Source of the DNA: Hofstenia miamia
Lineage: Eukaryota; Xenacoelomorpha; Acoela; Hofsteniidae
Assembly (NCBI GenBank): GCA_900660155.1
Contig: CABFPE010000242.1
Coordinates: 866,398 to 930,397, forward strand
Reading direction: 5' to 3'
Length of the DNA: 64,000 nucleotides
Made by a program: the position numbers and the translations under genes. Of this stretch, positions 34,998 to 46,600 are shown in pieces (the first letter of the stretch is position 1; the number at the start of each line of letters is the position of its first letter). The notes beneath the pieces are model-generated. The model was not told the origin of the DNA. It worked only from the letters and a program-made list of their open reading frames with translations, and did no database searches.

Positions 34998-37900
34998 ATG
35001 AACTACAACCAAGCTCCACATTACAATGCTTCAGCGCCACAAATGTACCCACCCGTGCCTCCGGTGCAGCAACAGCAGTTTGCCAACATGCCACCACCTC
35101 CGAATCAGCAGAAGATCCAGGTACATTTATATTTTCTCTTAAAACAAGTTTTCAGCATCATTTAGAATGAAATCGAATTTATTATTATTTCGTTNNNNNN
35201 NNNNNNNNNNNNNNNCAGCAACAGCAGTTTGCCAACATGCCACCACCTCCGAATCAGCAGAAGATCCAGGTACATTTATATTTTCTCTTAAAACAAGTTT
35301 TCAGCATCATTTAGAATGAAATCGAATTTATTATTATTTCGTTTTACTTATTTACTAAACATGCCTGTCTGTGTCAGCATCCAATATAAAGTTTTGATTG
35401 TTTTTTGCACAATTATAGACAAAATCTTTAATTTGTTGAACTATCGAATAATCTGCTCAGGTAGGAAAAAATTAAAAACAAGCTTTTTTACCCACGCTGT
35501 TTATTTAAGTTTGAAAAGAAAAGCGTATTTCAAAAGTTTTGTTTATAGAAATATATAATAATTCAAAGTGGAATGGTGTTTTTTTGCTTTTCCATGAGAC
35601 AGATTGCCTTTGCAGTATTTGAAATAGTTATCTTTAACTTGAAAGATACTTTTAGTAAAAATGACAAAGAAATTTTCCATCCACCCAATTATTCGAATCT
35701 CGAGAGTATAGACTTAATAATGGATCAAATTAATCTTACTATCACATTATTTTACATTTTTACTACTTTTCTATTTATTTTTTCGAAAAAGCTTTTTTAT
35801 TTATGAGGGGTTTTATTCAACACCGCCATATTTTATAGAATTTGAGCTTTATCCATCAACAATAAAATTACGCATTAGTATAAGTTATATGTGAATTTTA
35901 TATGTAGCAATGGTTTGTTTACCGCCGTTGTCACCAATCCAAATCACCAGGTTTATCAAACAAAAATATAAAGGCATGCCCCAGTGAATGTTTACGGTTT
36001 ATGTAAACATTATACTATGAGATTTTCTGGGCAAATGTTTCATATTTTATTGCTTATATATTGAATTTTTTTAAAAAACAATCTGAAATATATTTATTTG
36101 TAACTTTATAAGCATTAAATTCATTTCTTAGGTCATAAGCCAACCCAAGAATTCTAATTTTATTGGAAACTTAGTGAAAAACGCTGAGAAGTCTGTTGGA
36201 AGTATCTCTAGAGATATAAGCCGAACTCTGGATCAGCATGTTGTTACTTCTCCTTTGTTGGACATGTTCGCAGATGGCGCAGTTATTCAACTGATATCTA
36301 AACTTACTAATAGAGCTCTGTGTTGTTATCCCAATACAGGTATTGATGCAAATGGTGATTTCAATCCTTCAAACCTTTGGACTCAATATCAGGTAACTCA
36401 TTTCTTAAAGATATTTTACTTTTATTGTCTTAAACATAAATGAGAATGTAGCACAATGTAGAGGAATGTTTCTTAACGCACTTTTGCTAGTGGTAAAGGT
36501 TATTTTAGGGCAACATTGTTTGTCACGATTTTACATATAGTTGTACAGGATATCGAATGTACATTGTTTGTTAGTAGGCTCTTTTTCGTAAGATCTCTTT
36601 GATTGCACACTTAAAATTTTAAAAAAATTCCATTTTCAAAGTTTTCAAGACGTAAGTCTACTGATCTAGTTTTAATATTTAAATCTCAAGCAAAGTTAAA
36701 TTGGCACAAAATCAAGAACCAAAATCATATGCTGCTGAAGCCGCGACCATGATGTATATGGGTGACTAAAATCTAGCATTTTTTATTTCTGCAATTATGT
36801 GTTCTTAAACTTGATTTAGTGATAACTTAAAACGTGTTCGTACCTGCTGCAGTGTCGCACTGTTTTAAACAAGTGTTTTATACACAGAGGAAAAAACTTG
36901 TTTAAAACACTTTGAAAAACAGCAGTTTTTTTGTTTTTTATTTTAAGTATTTTCATTTTGGGAAAAAGCATATAAAACGTTTTTTCTTAGTTTAATATAT
37001 CAAAGTTTTTTGTAAATATCATATTCAATATTTTTAAAAAAAATTGAGTTGAGTAAATTAACATCGAAAAAGATTTATATTAATGATACGACAATGTAAT
37101 ACAACAGTAAAACTAAACATAAAAGAAGTTAATTGCTGTGATATGTAACAAAGCAATCTCTGTTCTGCACACAAAAAAATTTTTGCACTTAAGACCTTAC
37201 TCGAGACGTGTCAGTACAACCTTCCATTGCACACCGAGATTGTGATTTTTGACAAGCATTTCGAGGTAAATGGCCTGCACATTCATATGGACGACATATT
37301 ACATGGCGTTTCTTTCGCGGAATTGGTATATCAACCGTCTCAGCACTAGGTCTACCTAATTTTTTGCTAATTTTGTTTTTGAACTAAAACAGTTGCTAGT
37401 TCTACCAAAAATGTTGAAAATGGAACTTTGCTGTTTGACTTCTCACTTGCAAGTATTCACTTCTTCAATATCCAATTTTTTTTTATTTACAGCTGCACTA
37501 TTTAAAAAATTCCCAAATTCTTTAATGGGCAACTTCCTCGTTTTTAATTGTGTACGATATGTAGCCAACATTTGGTCATGAAGGTCAATGCCTACCATAT
37601 ATTTGTTGTAGGTATTTACCACGTAAGGTTGAGTAATTTCAACAATTATTTTTTCAGCTTTAGAAAAACGTCGAACGTTTTAGACTTCACCTACACTACA
37701 AGCTGATGTTGCCAGTAGTACAAATTTTTGTCCATCAATTTAACAATGGAAATTCTGTTGTTTGTGATAATAGCAGAAACTCATCTTTTCATTTTCTTGT
37801 GTTGCTTTAGTTGGCATTGGCCACCTGAAGCACGATTTGGTAAAATAGTGTCAGGTAAGAAGCTATTTTCATCTAATATGTCAATGAGATTTACACAGGT

Positions 37901-40900
37901 TTAGTATCTATCAATAAAATTTTCATCTAATATGTCAATGAGATTTACACAGGTTTAGTATCTATCAATAAAAATGTGTAAATACGAAATTGGCTTTTCA
38001 GAGGATTCCAGAAGCATTTTCACAATGCCACCTCCACAGCATGATTCTTCGCTAGCTCTTCAGAAGCTGTACCTTACCAGAATGAAGAATAAAATCTGAA
38101 ATTAATTCATCACGTGCAACCAGGGCAAAATTTTTCAAACCCATGGTTTAGGTTTGGCTGGTGGAAGGTATTGCTTAGCCGGACATTAGCCTTGAAAAGG
38201 CACCATTTGTTCATCTATTGCAGCATTGTTTTTCACAAAGCATTTTCAGCGCTGCCTCTCTAATGCAATTAAGAAGTGGACAAACTTGGCAGGTGTTAGG
38301 CTTCAGAAATGCAAAAATGTACACAACTTAAAAATAAACGTTCACGTGGCATGTTGTCACCAATTAGTGGATAGACACCTTTCTAGTACATTGTAGATTG
38401 TGTGAATTTTAAGATAGCCATCATTAACAAAATTCCACACAAAAGAAGAATTTCTTTATCATTAGTTTTAATCGATTTTCCATCCATTGGTACTGAGTAC
38501 TGATTCCAAAAATTGGCCCATTCATCAAGCATTGATAGCGGAAAGTAGAGAAGAAAAAGTTGTAGCATTGACATATTTGCGAACTCGGAATAATCAAACG
38601 AATGGGATTCACTTTGATGAAGACTTCTTATCGATACCCTTTTCCAAAGTGGTGATCTATTGGGAAATTTATTCAAGAGTGGAGGACCATGTTCTTCATC
38701 TGAAGAATCACTTGCTATTCATGGCTTGAGTCATGATCACCACAAATTTGAGGGGAAGTTGGTAATGCATTTTCTTCATCACTAAAATCTTCAAAATCCA
38801 AATTATCCAAATGCGTATACAGACTGACAAACTCCGCTGCAGCTAAATTAGAAACATTGTGTATATATATATACAGGGTGTCCAAAAAATAAGTTAACAG
38901 TTTTGACGAGATTTTAATGCATCATAACATTGTGAAAGCGGTATAAAATTTCGCAAGATGTAGCATATATCCTTAAGTTTTTTTTATAAAATTTCATACA
39001 AATCCAATAAAGCATAAAAAATAAACAATAAACAAAAAATACCAAATTTGTCCAGTGACGTCAATTTAGTAATTTATGACGTTTTACAGATGCCGCCCCT
39101 TTCGACGTTTTCCTTTCCGTACTCACTGCTTGAAATTTTTAATTACTCTAGCACAATTGTCAACACTTATCTTCTTGACTTCCCTGCGTATTTGTTTTAA
39201 TAACATGGCAGTATCTGTGGGTCTGGGCTTGTAAACAACCTATTTAAGATAACCCCACAGAAAGAAAGCACAGGGGTTCCGGTGTGGACTGTGCGCAGGC
39301 CAAATTACGCCGCATTGTATCACTTCGGGATATCGCCTGGAAATTACCCGCTCATCAAATGTGTCATGTAACATATCTAACACTTTGTTAGCCGTATGTG
39401 GTGTTGCCCCATCTTGCGTAAACCATTCACTGTTAATGTCAGTTGACGTTTCCACAATTCCGGTATATTTAAGCTCTGCATAATTTGTATTTTTATGGAT
39501 AAAGTTCTAAATCTTTTCTTATTATATTATGAACAGATGATTTGGAGATGCCTGTCTCCGAGGATATACGCCGAATTGAGTTTTCAGTACTGACATGCAT
39601 AAGTTCTTGAAGCGTGTTCACATTTTCATCATTTCTACTGGTCTTCGACCGTCCCGACTTTTGCGCGTCTTTCACCGATCTCGTTTTTTCAAATTTTCTG
39701 ATAGTCTTGTAGATATTTACTTTACAGTATCACCATTAAGTGAATATTTAAATTTTCTTTGAACATCTGTAGCGTTTTTAGTTTCATAAAATCTCTTTAC
39801 AATGAAAATACGCCGGGCTAACGTCAAAAGCGCCATCTTGGAAAAAAACAAGATTTTAAATGACGTCATTTTGCGACACCGTCACATATTTTGGCGTGTT
39901 TTAATTATGACGTATAAAAACTTTAGGATATGTGCGTTAATTTGGAATATTGTTCATCAAAATAGCTTTAAAATTAAAAAAGTGGTCAGGTTAAAACTGT
40001 TAACTTACTTTGTGGACACCCTGTATATATATTAAGTGTACAAAGCGCAAGCTGAACCGATTTTTCCATAGCATAAAGCGCAAGTTAGCAGTTCATTATT
40101 AGGAAATTTTACTAGACTATATTTTTGTATATTAGGAAATTTCCACATAATTGAAAAAACACTTTCTAAAGCATTTTTAAATTCACATATTTTTTATTAA
40201 AAAAACTTTGTTAATGAACCTAGGCACGTTGAGTTTAATTAATTGCGGAGCTTAGCGTTGACAAGTTGAAGTAACCTTGAAACTGGTTATTGGTAACTTG
40301 TTAGGCTAGGAACTCACCAGTATATTACTAGTATCCTGCTTAAATACTCTAATGTCCTGCATTACGCATAATTATTTGGAAATTTGTCTATCAACTACGT
40401 GCCAGTTAGTAGTCAGTTGTTTGTATGACTGCATTAATGCATGCAAAATCGAAGACGTAATACAATGTTGTTTGTTTGGCGGACACTACATTATGACCCT
40501 GCCACTCGGCTTCACCAGCTACTTGAAAAGAGTTGTTACTACTAACCCTCGTAACCTGCCGTTGTAAGCTCAAATTAACTTACTGGTAAAGTCACTAGTA
40601 ACCTGCTAGTAAGTATATTTACTAGTAAGTAGTAACCAGCCAACCCTAGNTTACTACTAACCCCCGTAACCTGCCGTTGTAAGCTCAAATTAAGTTACTG
40701 GTAAAGTCACTAGTAACCTGCTAGTAAGTATATTTACTAGTAAGTAGTAACCAGCCAACCCTAGCTGAGCTGTACCAATAAACGAAAAATCTGGTTTAAA
40801 AATTAATTCTAAAGTAAGTCAAGCCTTTTCGCGTTTTTTAAGTTATAATTTCTAGCATAATTGTTCATTGTTGAAATAAATGTTTTTGATAAGAATGTGT

Positions 40901-42101
40901 TTGTACAACGCGTAAGTATGCGTGTATTTTGTGTACAAAGCGCAAGGCTGTGGATCATGCTAACTTTTTTTCAAATTTGTTGCTTCCTGTAAAAAAATCA
41001 TTATATATCAAAATACTAATTATAAATATATTTCCATAATTTAAAAGTTGCAAAAGTGTATAGTTTTCTAGAAATTTTATCTGACAGTGTACAAATCGCA
41101 AGTGTGCGTGGTATTCAGCATTGATTGTCTGCTTTGAAGGTCAGTAGTCCGTCCTTCATTCACTTCAAATCTTCAAATATTCTCTTCAGCAGATCAATAT
41201 CTCTGTAGGTTTTTGTCCACAATTGTGGAGGCTGCTTTCCAAGGAATCTCCCAGAAAAATCGAAATTATGTTTCTTTGCATTGCATGTATATAGGCTTTC
41301 GATTATGTGTGCTTGCTATGTGACATGGCCGTTTTGTACGTTTGATTTTCTTTCATCTTGCAATATACACATTCTTTACCCTTAATTCCTAGCAATTGCT
41401 ATTTTCAATGGTTATTGAAAAAATTTCATTCCAAGCGAATGCTTATATGTAAAACGCATATTTTTAGCCTCTCACTCCATTGTTTTGTAAAATAGACAGA
41501 AACCTACTCTGTCAGTATGTAATGATAATGATATTATGATAAAAAGCTTCAGGTTAAATACTTGTTTTGCTTGCAATTGCCTAAAATATTGTTAAATTCT
41601 CAGTATCATCAATTATTATCATGTTTATATACAAAAAAACTAAAATGATTCATAGCGTTTTATTTCCATTACGGCGTGCTTAATTGCTATGGTTTTCGTA
41701 AACGTAATAGCCTTTAAGGGTAAAATCTGTTTCATTAATGTTAAATATCACATATTAATTAACTTTGTGGATTTATATGTTAATCCTAAATATTGATTTA
41801 GGTGAAAACAGCTGGGCCTAATATGGTGTTTTTACGCAATTTGGGATTCCCACAAGAAAATTCTTATCTCGTAATATCAAACGGCTACTTATTCTGCACT
41901 GGTGCGGGTGATACTGGCTGTACATTTCTTCTACATGAAACACAAGATCACTATATTACATTGGAATCTCGACAACGTAAAAACAACCACATTGCTGTTG
42001 CTCCTCAAGGAGGCATCTTACCAGCTCATCTCAAACCCAACAAGGATTGTGTGAAGTTCAGTGTAAAAGTCTTGAAGGCTGGTTCTCCTGCGCAACCTTG
42101 A
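34998..42101 (+). CDS. Gene A: leaderless protein with predicted beta-trefoil domain
   Basis: Three exons, 34998-35120, 36132-36392 and 41802-42101, join in phase 0 to give 227 residues. Residues 1-41 are rich in Pro, Gln and Tyr (YPPVPPVQQQQ, MPPPPNQQ). Residues about 50-75 form a likely amphipathic helix (LVKNAEKSVGSISRDISRTL). From about residue 91 come repeated hydrophobic strand patterns: AVIQLISKLTN...CCYPNTG, then MVFLRNLGF...SYLVISNG.LFCTG, then HYITLESRQ...HIAVAPQGGIL, ending CVKFSVKV. This three-fold pattern resembles the beta-trefoil of fascin, FGF and IL-1 proteins, but I cannot assign a family. There is no signal peptide or membrane segment, so it is cytosolic or exported unconventionally. 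Intron 2 (5.4 kb) holds a piggyBac relic, a mariner and a hAT MITE. Gene B downstream is a paralogue with the same architecture. Confidence 0.8.
35067..35343. repeat. 128-bp direct duplication around a 21-N gap, repeating part of gene A exon 1
   Basis: Bases 35067-35194 and 35216-35343 are identical by eye and abut the gap at 35195-35215. The second copy repeats the last 54 bases of exon 1 and its splice donor. It should not be annotated as an extra exon. Confidence 0.88.
37190..38860 (-). pseudogene. piggyBac transposase relic in gene A intron 2
   Basis: Minus-strand frames follow piggyBac order. There is an acidic N-terminus (LDNLDFEDFSDEENALP), then EWANFWNQYSVPMDG and EILLLCGILLMMAILKF, then AAIDEQMVPFQG (first Asp) with KQYLPPAKPKPW. 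Next come a degraded second-Asp region with LIDILDENSFLPDTIL and a C-terminal cysteine-rich block (CRPYECAGHLPRNACQ). Stops and frame changes are frequent. A 54-bp tandem duplication lies at 37865-37972. It is not the same family as the piggyBac at 3.9-6.2 kb. The mariner at 38874 inserted close to its 5' side. Confidence 0.8.
37865..37972. repeat. 54-bp tandem duplication
   Basis: Two adjacent copies of a 54-bp unit (starting ATTTTCATCTAATATGTC) are identical by eye. It lies within the piggyBac relic and no N separates the copies, unlike the gap-linked duplications. Confidence 0.9.
38874..40023 (-). mobile_element. Tc1/mariner transposon, internally deleted, both ends present
   Basis: The 1150-bp element is flanked by TA on each side. 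The ends match over about 30 bp: CAGGGTGTCCAAAAAATAAG on the left and CAGGGTGTCCACAAAGTAAG on the right, read inward. It sits in intron 2 of gene A, next to the piggyBac relic. Confidence 0.92.
39060..39675 (-). pseudogene. Tc1/mariner transposase, deleted and broken
   Basis: The minus strand encodes a helix-turn-helix region (SIRRISSETGISKSSVHNII, then LELYP). It jumps almost directly to EWFTQDGATPHTANKVLD (second catalytic Asp). The block with the first Asp, normally about 100 residues, is gone. The third acidic position in HRNPCAFFLWGYLK is Ala where Asp is expected. A C-terminal segment (VDNCARVIKNFKQ) follows after a stop. The gene is inactive. Confidence 0.85.
40253..40763. mobile_element. 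hAT-type MITE with TAGSGTTG ends
   Basis: Left terminus TAGCGTTGACAAGTT and right terminus, read inward, TAGGGTTGGCTGGTT are typical of hAT. The flanks GCGGAGCT (40245-40252) and GCTGAGCT (40764-40771) are an 8-bp target duplication with one difference. The interior is rich in ACTAGTAA words. The apparent length of 511 bp is inflated by a gap-edge duplication of about 114 bp. Confidence 0.7.
40536..40764. repeat. 114-bp direct duplication around a single N (40650)
   Basis: Bases 40536-40649 and 40651-40764 match except at two positions and meet at the N. They lie inside the hAT MITE, so the real element is probably about 400 bp. Confidence 0.85.
41080..41245 (-). other. Short coding-like remnant, unidentified
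   Basis: On the minus strand, within gene A intron 2, a frame of about 35 codons reads FSGRFLGKQPPQLWTKTYRD and then IDLLKRIFEDLK before a stop. It has a protein-like composition unlike the surrounding AT-rich DNA, but I do not recognise it. It could be the end of another decayed transposase. Confidence 0.25.
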
Positions 42102-42432
42102 TTTGCAATGCTTAGATGTGGCCTGCTATTGAAATACTACATGTAAAATATGATCATTTTGAAAATAGATTGTTTTAGTTTAGTGAATTTATTTGCTTAA
42201 ATTATTAAATGACTTTTTTCTCAACCACGTGACTGATTATAAAACTTTTGTATAACTAACTCCTCTTTGTTCCACTGATAAACTTATGGAAATGCAAATT
42301 ATCTGGTCTGCAAATTCTTGTATTGAATAATGCTCAGACATGCGATTCAATTAGCCAGCACTGGTGATTTTAATTTTAAATTTCCAGGGTTTTCTTAATT
42401 CAAAATATTATCCTACAAGTTTTAAAGTTAAG

Positions 42433-42438
42433 AATAAA
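42433..42438 (+). promoter_or_regulatory. Probable poly(A) signal of gene A
   Basis: AATAAA lies 331 bases after the gene A stop codon. It is the first canonical hexamer seen downstream. Confidence 0.5.
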
Positions 42439-42439
42439 G

Positions 42440-42968
42440 ACGTATTTATTCAATTCATTGGTATATACAGATGTCACACTTTGGTAGATATGATTTCCAG
42501 TAGTCATAGCGAAATCTAATAATGTTATATTAATGTGTATTCAGTGAGGAATCCCATAAAATACATGTACTATGCATTTTGCTTAGCAACAAAAGTTTAA
42601 ATCTATTCAAATTGTATTAAAAATTTCGTTTGCAAAGTTTTATATTGATAAATACATAATTACCAAGCTAATCTTCAAAGCACATTTGGAAGAGACATAT
42701 CTTTCCGAAAAGATGAGCTAAAATGTAAAGTAGAAGATGAAGCTTGTTTACAATTTATGGGAGAACATTTCCCCCCAAGCTCATTCTTTGGGGATATTGG
42801 TTCAATGCATCGAATATTTAGGAAAAAGCATATTAATATATACGTGTATATAAATAGTGTGATACTGAAACAGCGAAAAAATAACAAATTTAAGAATTTG
42901 TAATATCTAATAATTATATCAAAAACATGAACAAGCAATTGGAAAAAAGGAACGAGCAACGCAATAGT
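42440..42968. other. Intergenic after gene A; nothing recognised
   Basis: No feature was supported beyond the poly(A) region of gene A. Confidence 0.4.
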
Positions 42969-42976
42969 GTATGCAT

Positions 42977-43756
42977 CAGAGATGGAACCGGCCGGGGCCG
43001 GCAATTTACCGGCCTGCAGTCTCTTAAATTTCATGAAAGGCCGGTAAAATTACCGGCCAAGAATTATCAAAAATATTCTTGTTTTATTTTATAAACAAAG
43101 AATACTTTGCTTAGTTTTGGAGAAATTCTATGAAAATCTAAAGTTCGAAAAGAAATTTATAGTATGAGCAATTTACAGAATTGCAATTCGAATAATTCGT
43201 ACATTTTTATATTCTGGAATCTCTGCTAAATTTTGCTACAAATGGAGTTGTTCTGCTTTTTGATAAGGTAATTTTACTTCAGTTTTTTATGGAACTTACT
43301 AACAATATTAAACAACCTATTTATATTACTGAAACTATAATGTATAATATTTACGCTTGAAATTTGAGAGACTTCATTCAAATAAAGCAACTGGAACCCT
43401 TGTATTTTAATAATATTGGAAGGGGACGCTCAAAATAAATTTGAAGGATGCAGAAAGACATTCAGGTACAAATATCAATTGACACATCTTACTAAACGAG
43501 TAATTCTATTTAGTTTCAGCGAAATATTACTTAAATGCTACACCAATGTCTTATATATTTTAATTATCATGCAAAGTAAACTAACTAAATAAAAACTAAA
43601 ACGTTCACAATTTTTCATTCACTGAAAGTGAAAACAGCTGATTAAAGTTATAGAAAATATCAAAATTGTGCTTTGCTAGAAATATAGTTATAATAGATTG
43701 AAATTTGCGTTATGCAATATCAGCTCTATGCATCTCCATGTGAAAAAACAGCTTAT

Positions 43757-43790
<34 letters not shown>

Positions 43791-44133
43791 TGCACTTGCA
43801 TAGATTAAATATACAATGCAAATATAATTTACCGGCTAAAACCGGCCGATATTGGCTGTTGCCGGCCAACTACCGGCCCCGACCTTAAAATTTCCGGCCG
43901 GTTCCAACTCTGAGTTTCCCCTTTTAATAATTTAACCTAATTTTTGAATTTATGTGATGAAAATTGAATTTCAAAAATTTATGAAAAAATTCGTAACTCT
44001 AAAACTGTTTTGTAAATCTTAATTCCNATAGAAAATATCAAAATTGTGCTTTGCTAGAAATAGTTATAATAGATTGAAATTTGCGTTATGCAATATCAGC
44101 TCTATGCATCGCCATGTGTAAAAAAAGCTTGTT

Positions 44134-44174
<41 letters not shown>

Positions 44175-44269
44175 AATGTACTTGAATAGATTAAATATAC
44201 ATTTCAAATATAATTTACCGGCCGTCCGGTATTAGCTGTCGTTAAAGTTTCCGGCAGGTTTCAACTCTG
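42977..44269. mobile_element. hAT-type element (CAGAGTTGGAACCGG family) with perfect 8-bp target duplication
   Basis: The left terminus is CAGAGATGGAACCGGCCGG at 42977. The right terminus, read inward from 44269, is CAGAGTTGAAACCTGCCGG. GTATGCAT flanks both ends (42969-42976 and 44270-44277). A second right-hand terminus of the same family lies at 43912 but has a different flank (AGTTTCCC). The two 3' parts (43650-43912 and 44028-44269) differ by roughly a tenth and are separated by the N at 44027. Each contains a TA microsatellite (about 43760-43788 and 44138-44172). No transposase is recognisable. Confidence 0.75.
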
Positions 44270-44277
44270 GTATGCAT

Positions 44278-46069
44278 ATCAACTCAAATATAGTGATTCT
44301 AGTATAAATTATAAGAAATGTTTTGAAAAATCAGTGAAATTTTGAAATATTGCAATAGTATCAAATGCTCTTCTAGTTCTACAATCTAATACACTCAATT
44401 TTAGTCAAGCAAACAAAATTTCTAAGAAATGTTTTTGTCAAAGATCATAAAATGGGCCTAAAATTTTCGGCGAATGTCCCTCTACTTTTGAAATAGATTG
44501 GCTCTTTTATCTCTAATTGTCCTCCCACAAGAAGCAAATCTATTTCTGACTGGAAATTGATAATTGCTCTGCCAAACCTCCACCAAATTCATTTCTTTGC
44601 ATGTTTTGTAACGTTTGTAGTAACCTAATTCCTAAAATTTTCATCAACTATAATCCTAATATATTTAGAGAACTTAAATAGTTGAGTTTCTTATGGTATT
44701 ACCAATTACCATCCTATTAATTTTATTATTACCAAATCCAATAATCATAATTTTGCAATGTTACTATGAATTGAGAATTGAAGTTTTCAAACTTGAAGGT
44801 AAGGAGATGAAAACAAGAATATCACAAACAATGACAAATTGAAGAAAACGCCCAAAACAGATATTGGAAGACATTAAAAAAATTGTAGTAAAGTATATTA
44901 AAATTCGTTATAGAAAAATACATTTTCAAGTTAAGTTTGAGATTGAAATATACATTTTGAATTTTACTTTTCATTGAAATTGGTTATTAGATTGGATTAA
45001 AAAATTTAAATTATATAAATTTAAAAGCAACATTAAATTATTATTGCTGTGCCAAAGGTATGGTTCTATAAAAACGTTTATTTATAATCACAAAGCTTTT
45101 CTTTTGAGAACTAAGTTTTTTTTGCTTTTTCATTTGCAAATTTGTACAAACAAATGTTTTTGGTTGCTTTACAATTTTATCTTTATGTGATGGCTAACAT
45201 TAATCGCATTTTCAGGTTTGAAATATTCGCCCCCAATTTTATAAGGTGTTAGAAAGAATAACACAGAACCTGTTGTATGCACGAGGAAATTCAATTTAAT
45301 ACAAAATTGCACTTAGATTGAGATTATTAACATACTTAAAGTAACATTCAATGTAAAAATGTGCGTAATATAACATGTACAATATTCACAATTTTTAAAA
45401 ATTTTGGATCCGAAATTTTCTCAAAATGTAGATCCGATCTAATTCCATCTCTGAGCAAGGTATGTTATTAATATTCCGTAAACTAGGCTTACATTATATT
45501 AAGTGATTGCATTTTAAATTTCACAAAATCCAGTGAGAAATTGGCACAAATAGTACGAAACCTATTTCGGGCCTCCAAGCCAAAGTTTTTGGAAAATCTT
45601 AAAGTATCAAAGATTTATTGATGCAGATCTTATATTCTATAATAGTACACAATCAATGCTTTCAGTTTTGAAGTTTCAGTCTTTAGCAAGTAATTATTTT
45701 AACATGCTGAAACTTCTTTCTACTGAAAAAGATGTGGGACAGCAGTTCAGAAGGGAAGTATAAATAACCACCGGCACTTCATTTCTCGAAAGCCCATAAT
45801 GTCCTTCAACTCATTTTTATTAACAAGTGTTGAAAATATGTTGACATATCACGTGGGCTGTCGCCAACGAAAATAGGAAGTTGTTCCGCAGTTTTCCAAA
45901 AATCTGACAATTTTAATGAGGCACTTTCCAGTTTATCAAGAACTGAAACAAAACAGCTATAGCAAATTTTGGCATTATGAAATATAGAATGAAAACACAA
46001 TATCTATCTTTTATACGTTGTTTACAGATAAAATGGTGACACAAACCGTGTGTAAACATGACTAAAAAA
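44278..46069. other. Intergenic; nothing firmly recognised
   Basis: A minus-strand frame at 45806-46000 (SASLKLSDFWKTAEQLPIFV) looks protein-like but matches nothing I know. No repeats with clear ends were seen. Confidence 0.35.
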
Positions 46070-46600
46070 CTATTATTATTATTTTTATTAACATGGTTTA
46101 TACGCCAATTACAAAAATAAATTGCTCAAAGGCGTGGTTTCATGATTTCTCACGAAGCAGGATAGTAATGCGCAGAAAATATGTAAGTCTTCAACTGCTT
46201 CTTGAATTATGTATACGAATCCAAGACCTTAAGATTAGTTGGGAGTGCATTCCATAATGTCGGGCCATGGACGGCAATTGATCGATAGCCAATTGAATTT
46301 TTATAAGCAGGAACGCAGAAATCAACTTCAGTTGACAGTCTACTAGATCTCCTAGTGGATGAATCTTTTCGCTTAGTGAAACAGCTAATAAGGTAGTTCG
46401 GTAGTCTGTATTTGCGCCACCGAGATATGTAATAGCAATGAAGCTTGTACTGAATTCTAGATTTAATCGTCAGCCAATGAATGTCATGCATTAGGGACAT
46501 CTTCGTTGCTTTACCGAGTAAAGGACTCTTATAGCTTGATTCTGTATCTTTTGCAATTTTATGCAATTTTTATTAGCCTGACTCATATAAAGAACTGTCA
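46070..46600 (-). mobile_element. LINE 3' end fragment (CR1/L2-like reverse transcriptase C-terminus)
   Basis: The minus strand encodes IHWLTIKSRIQYKLH, then RLPNYLISCFTKR, then YRSIAVHGPTLWNALPTNLK. These match the LHWLPIxxRIxYK ... GPxLWNxLPxxLR tail typical of CR1/L2/Rex-type LINEs. One stop lies just before the final block FKKQLKTYIFCALL. The fragment ends in a short AAT-rich tail near 46070-46090, as 3' ends of these LINEs often do. It is 5'-truncated, in the intergenic space between genes A and B. Confidence 0.85.
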
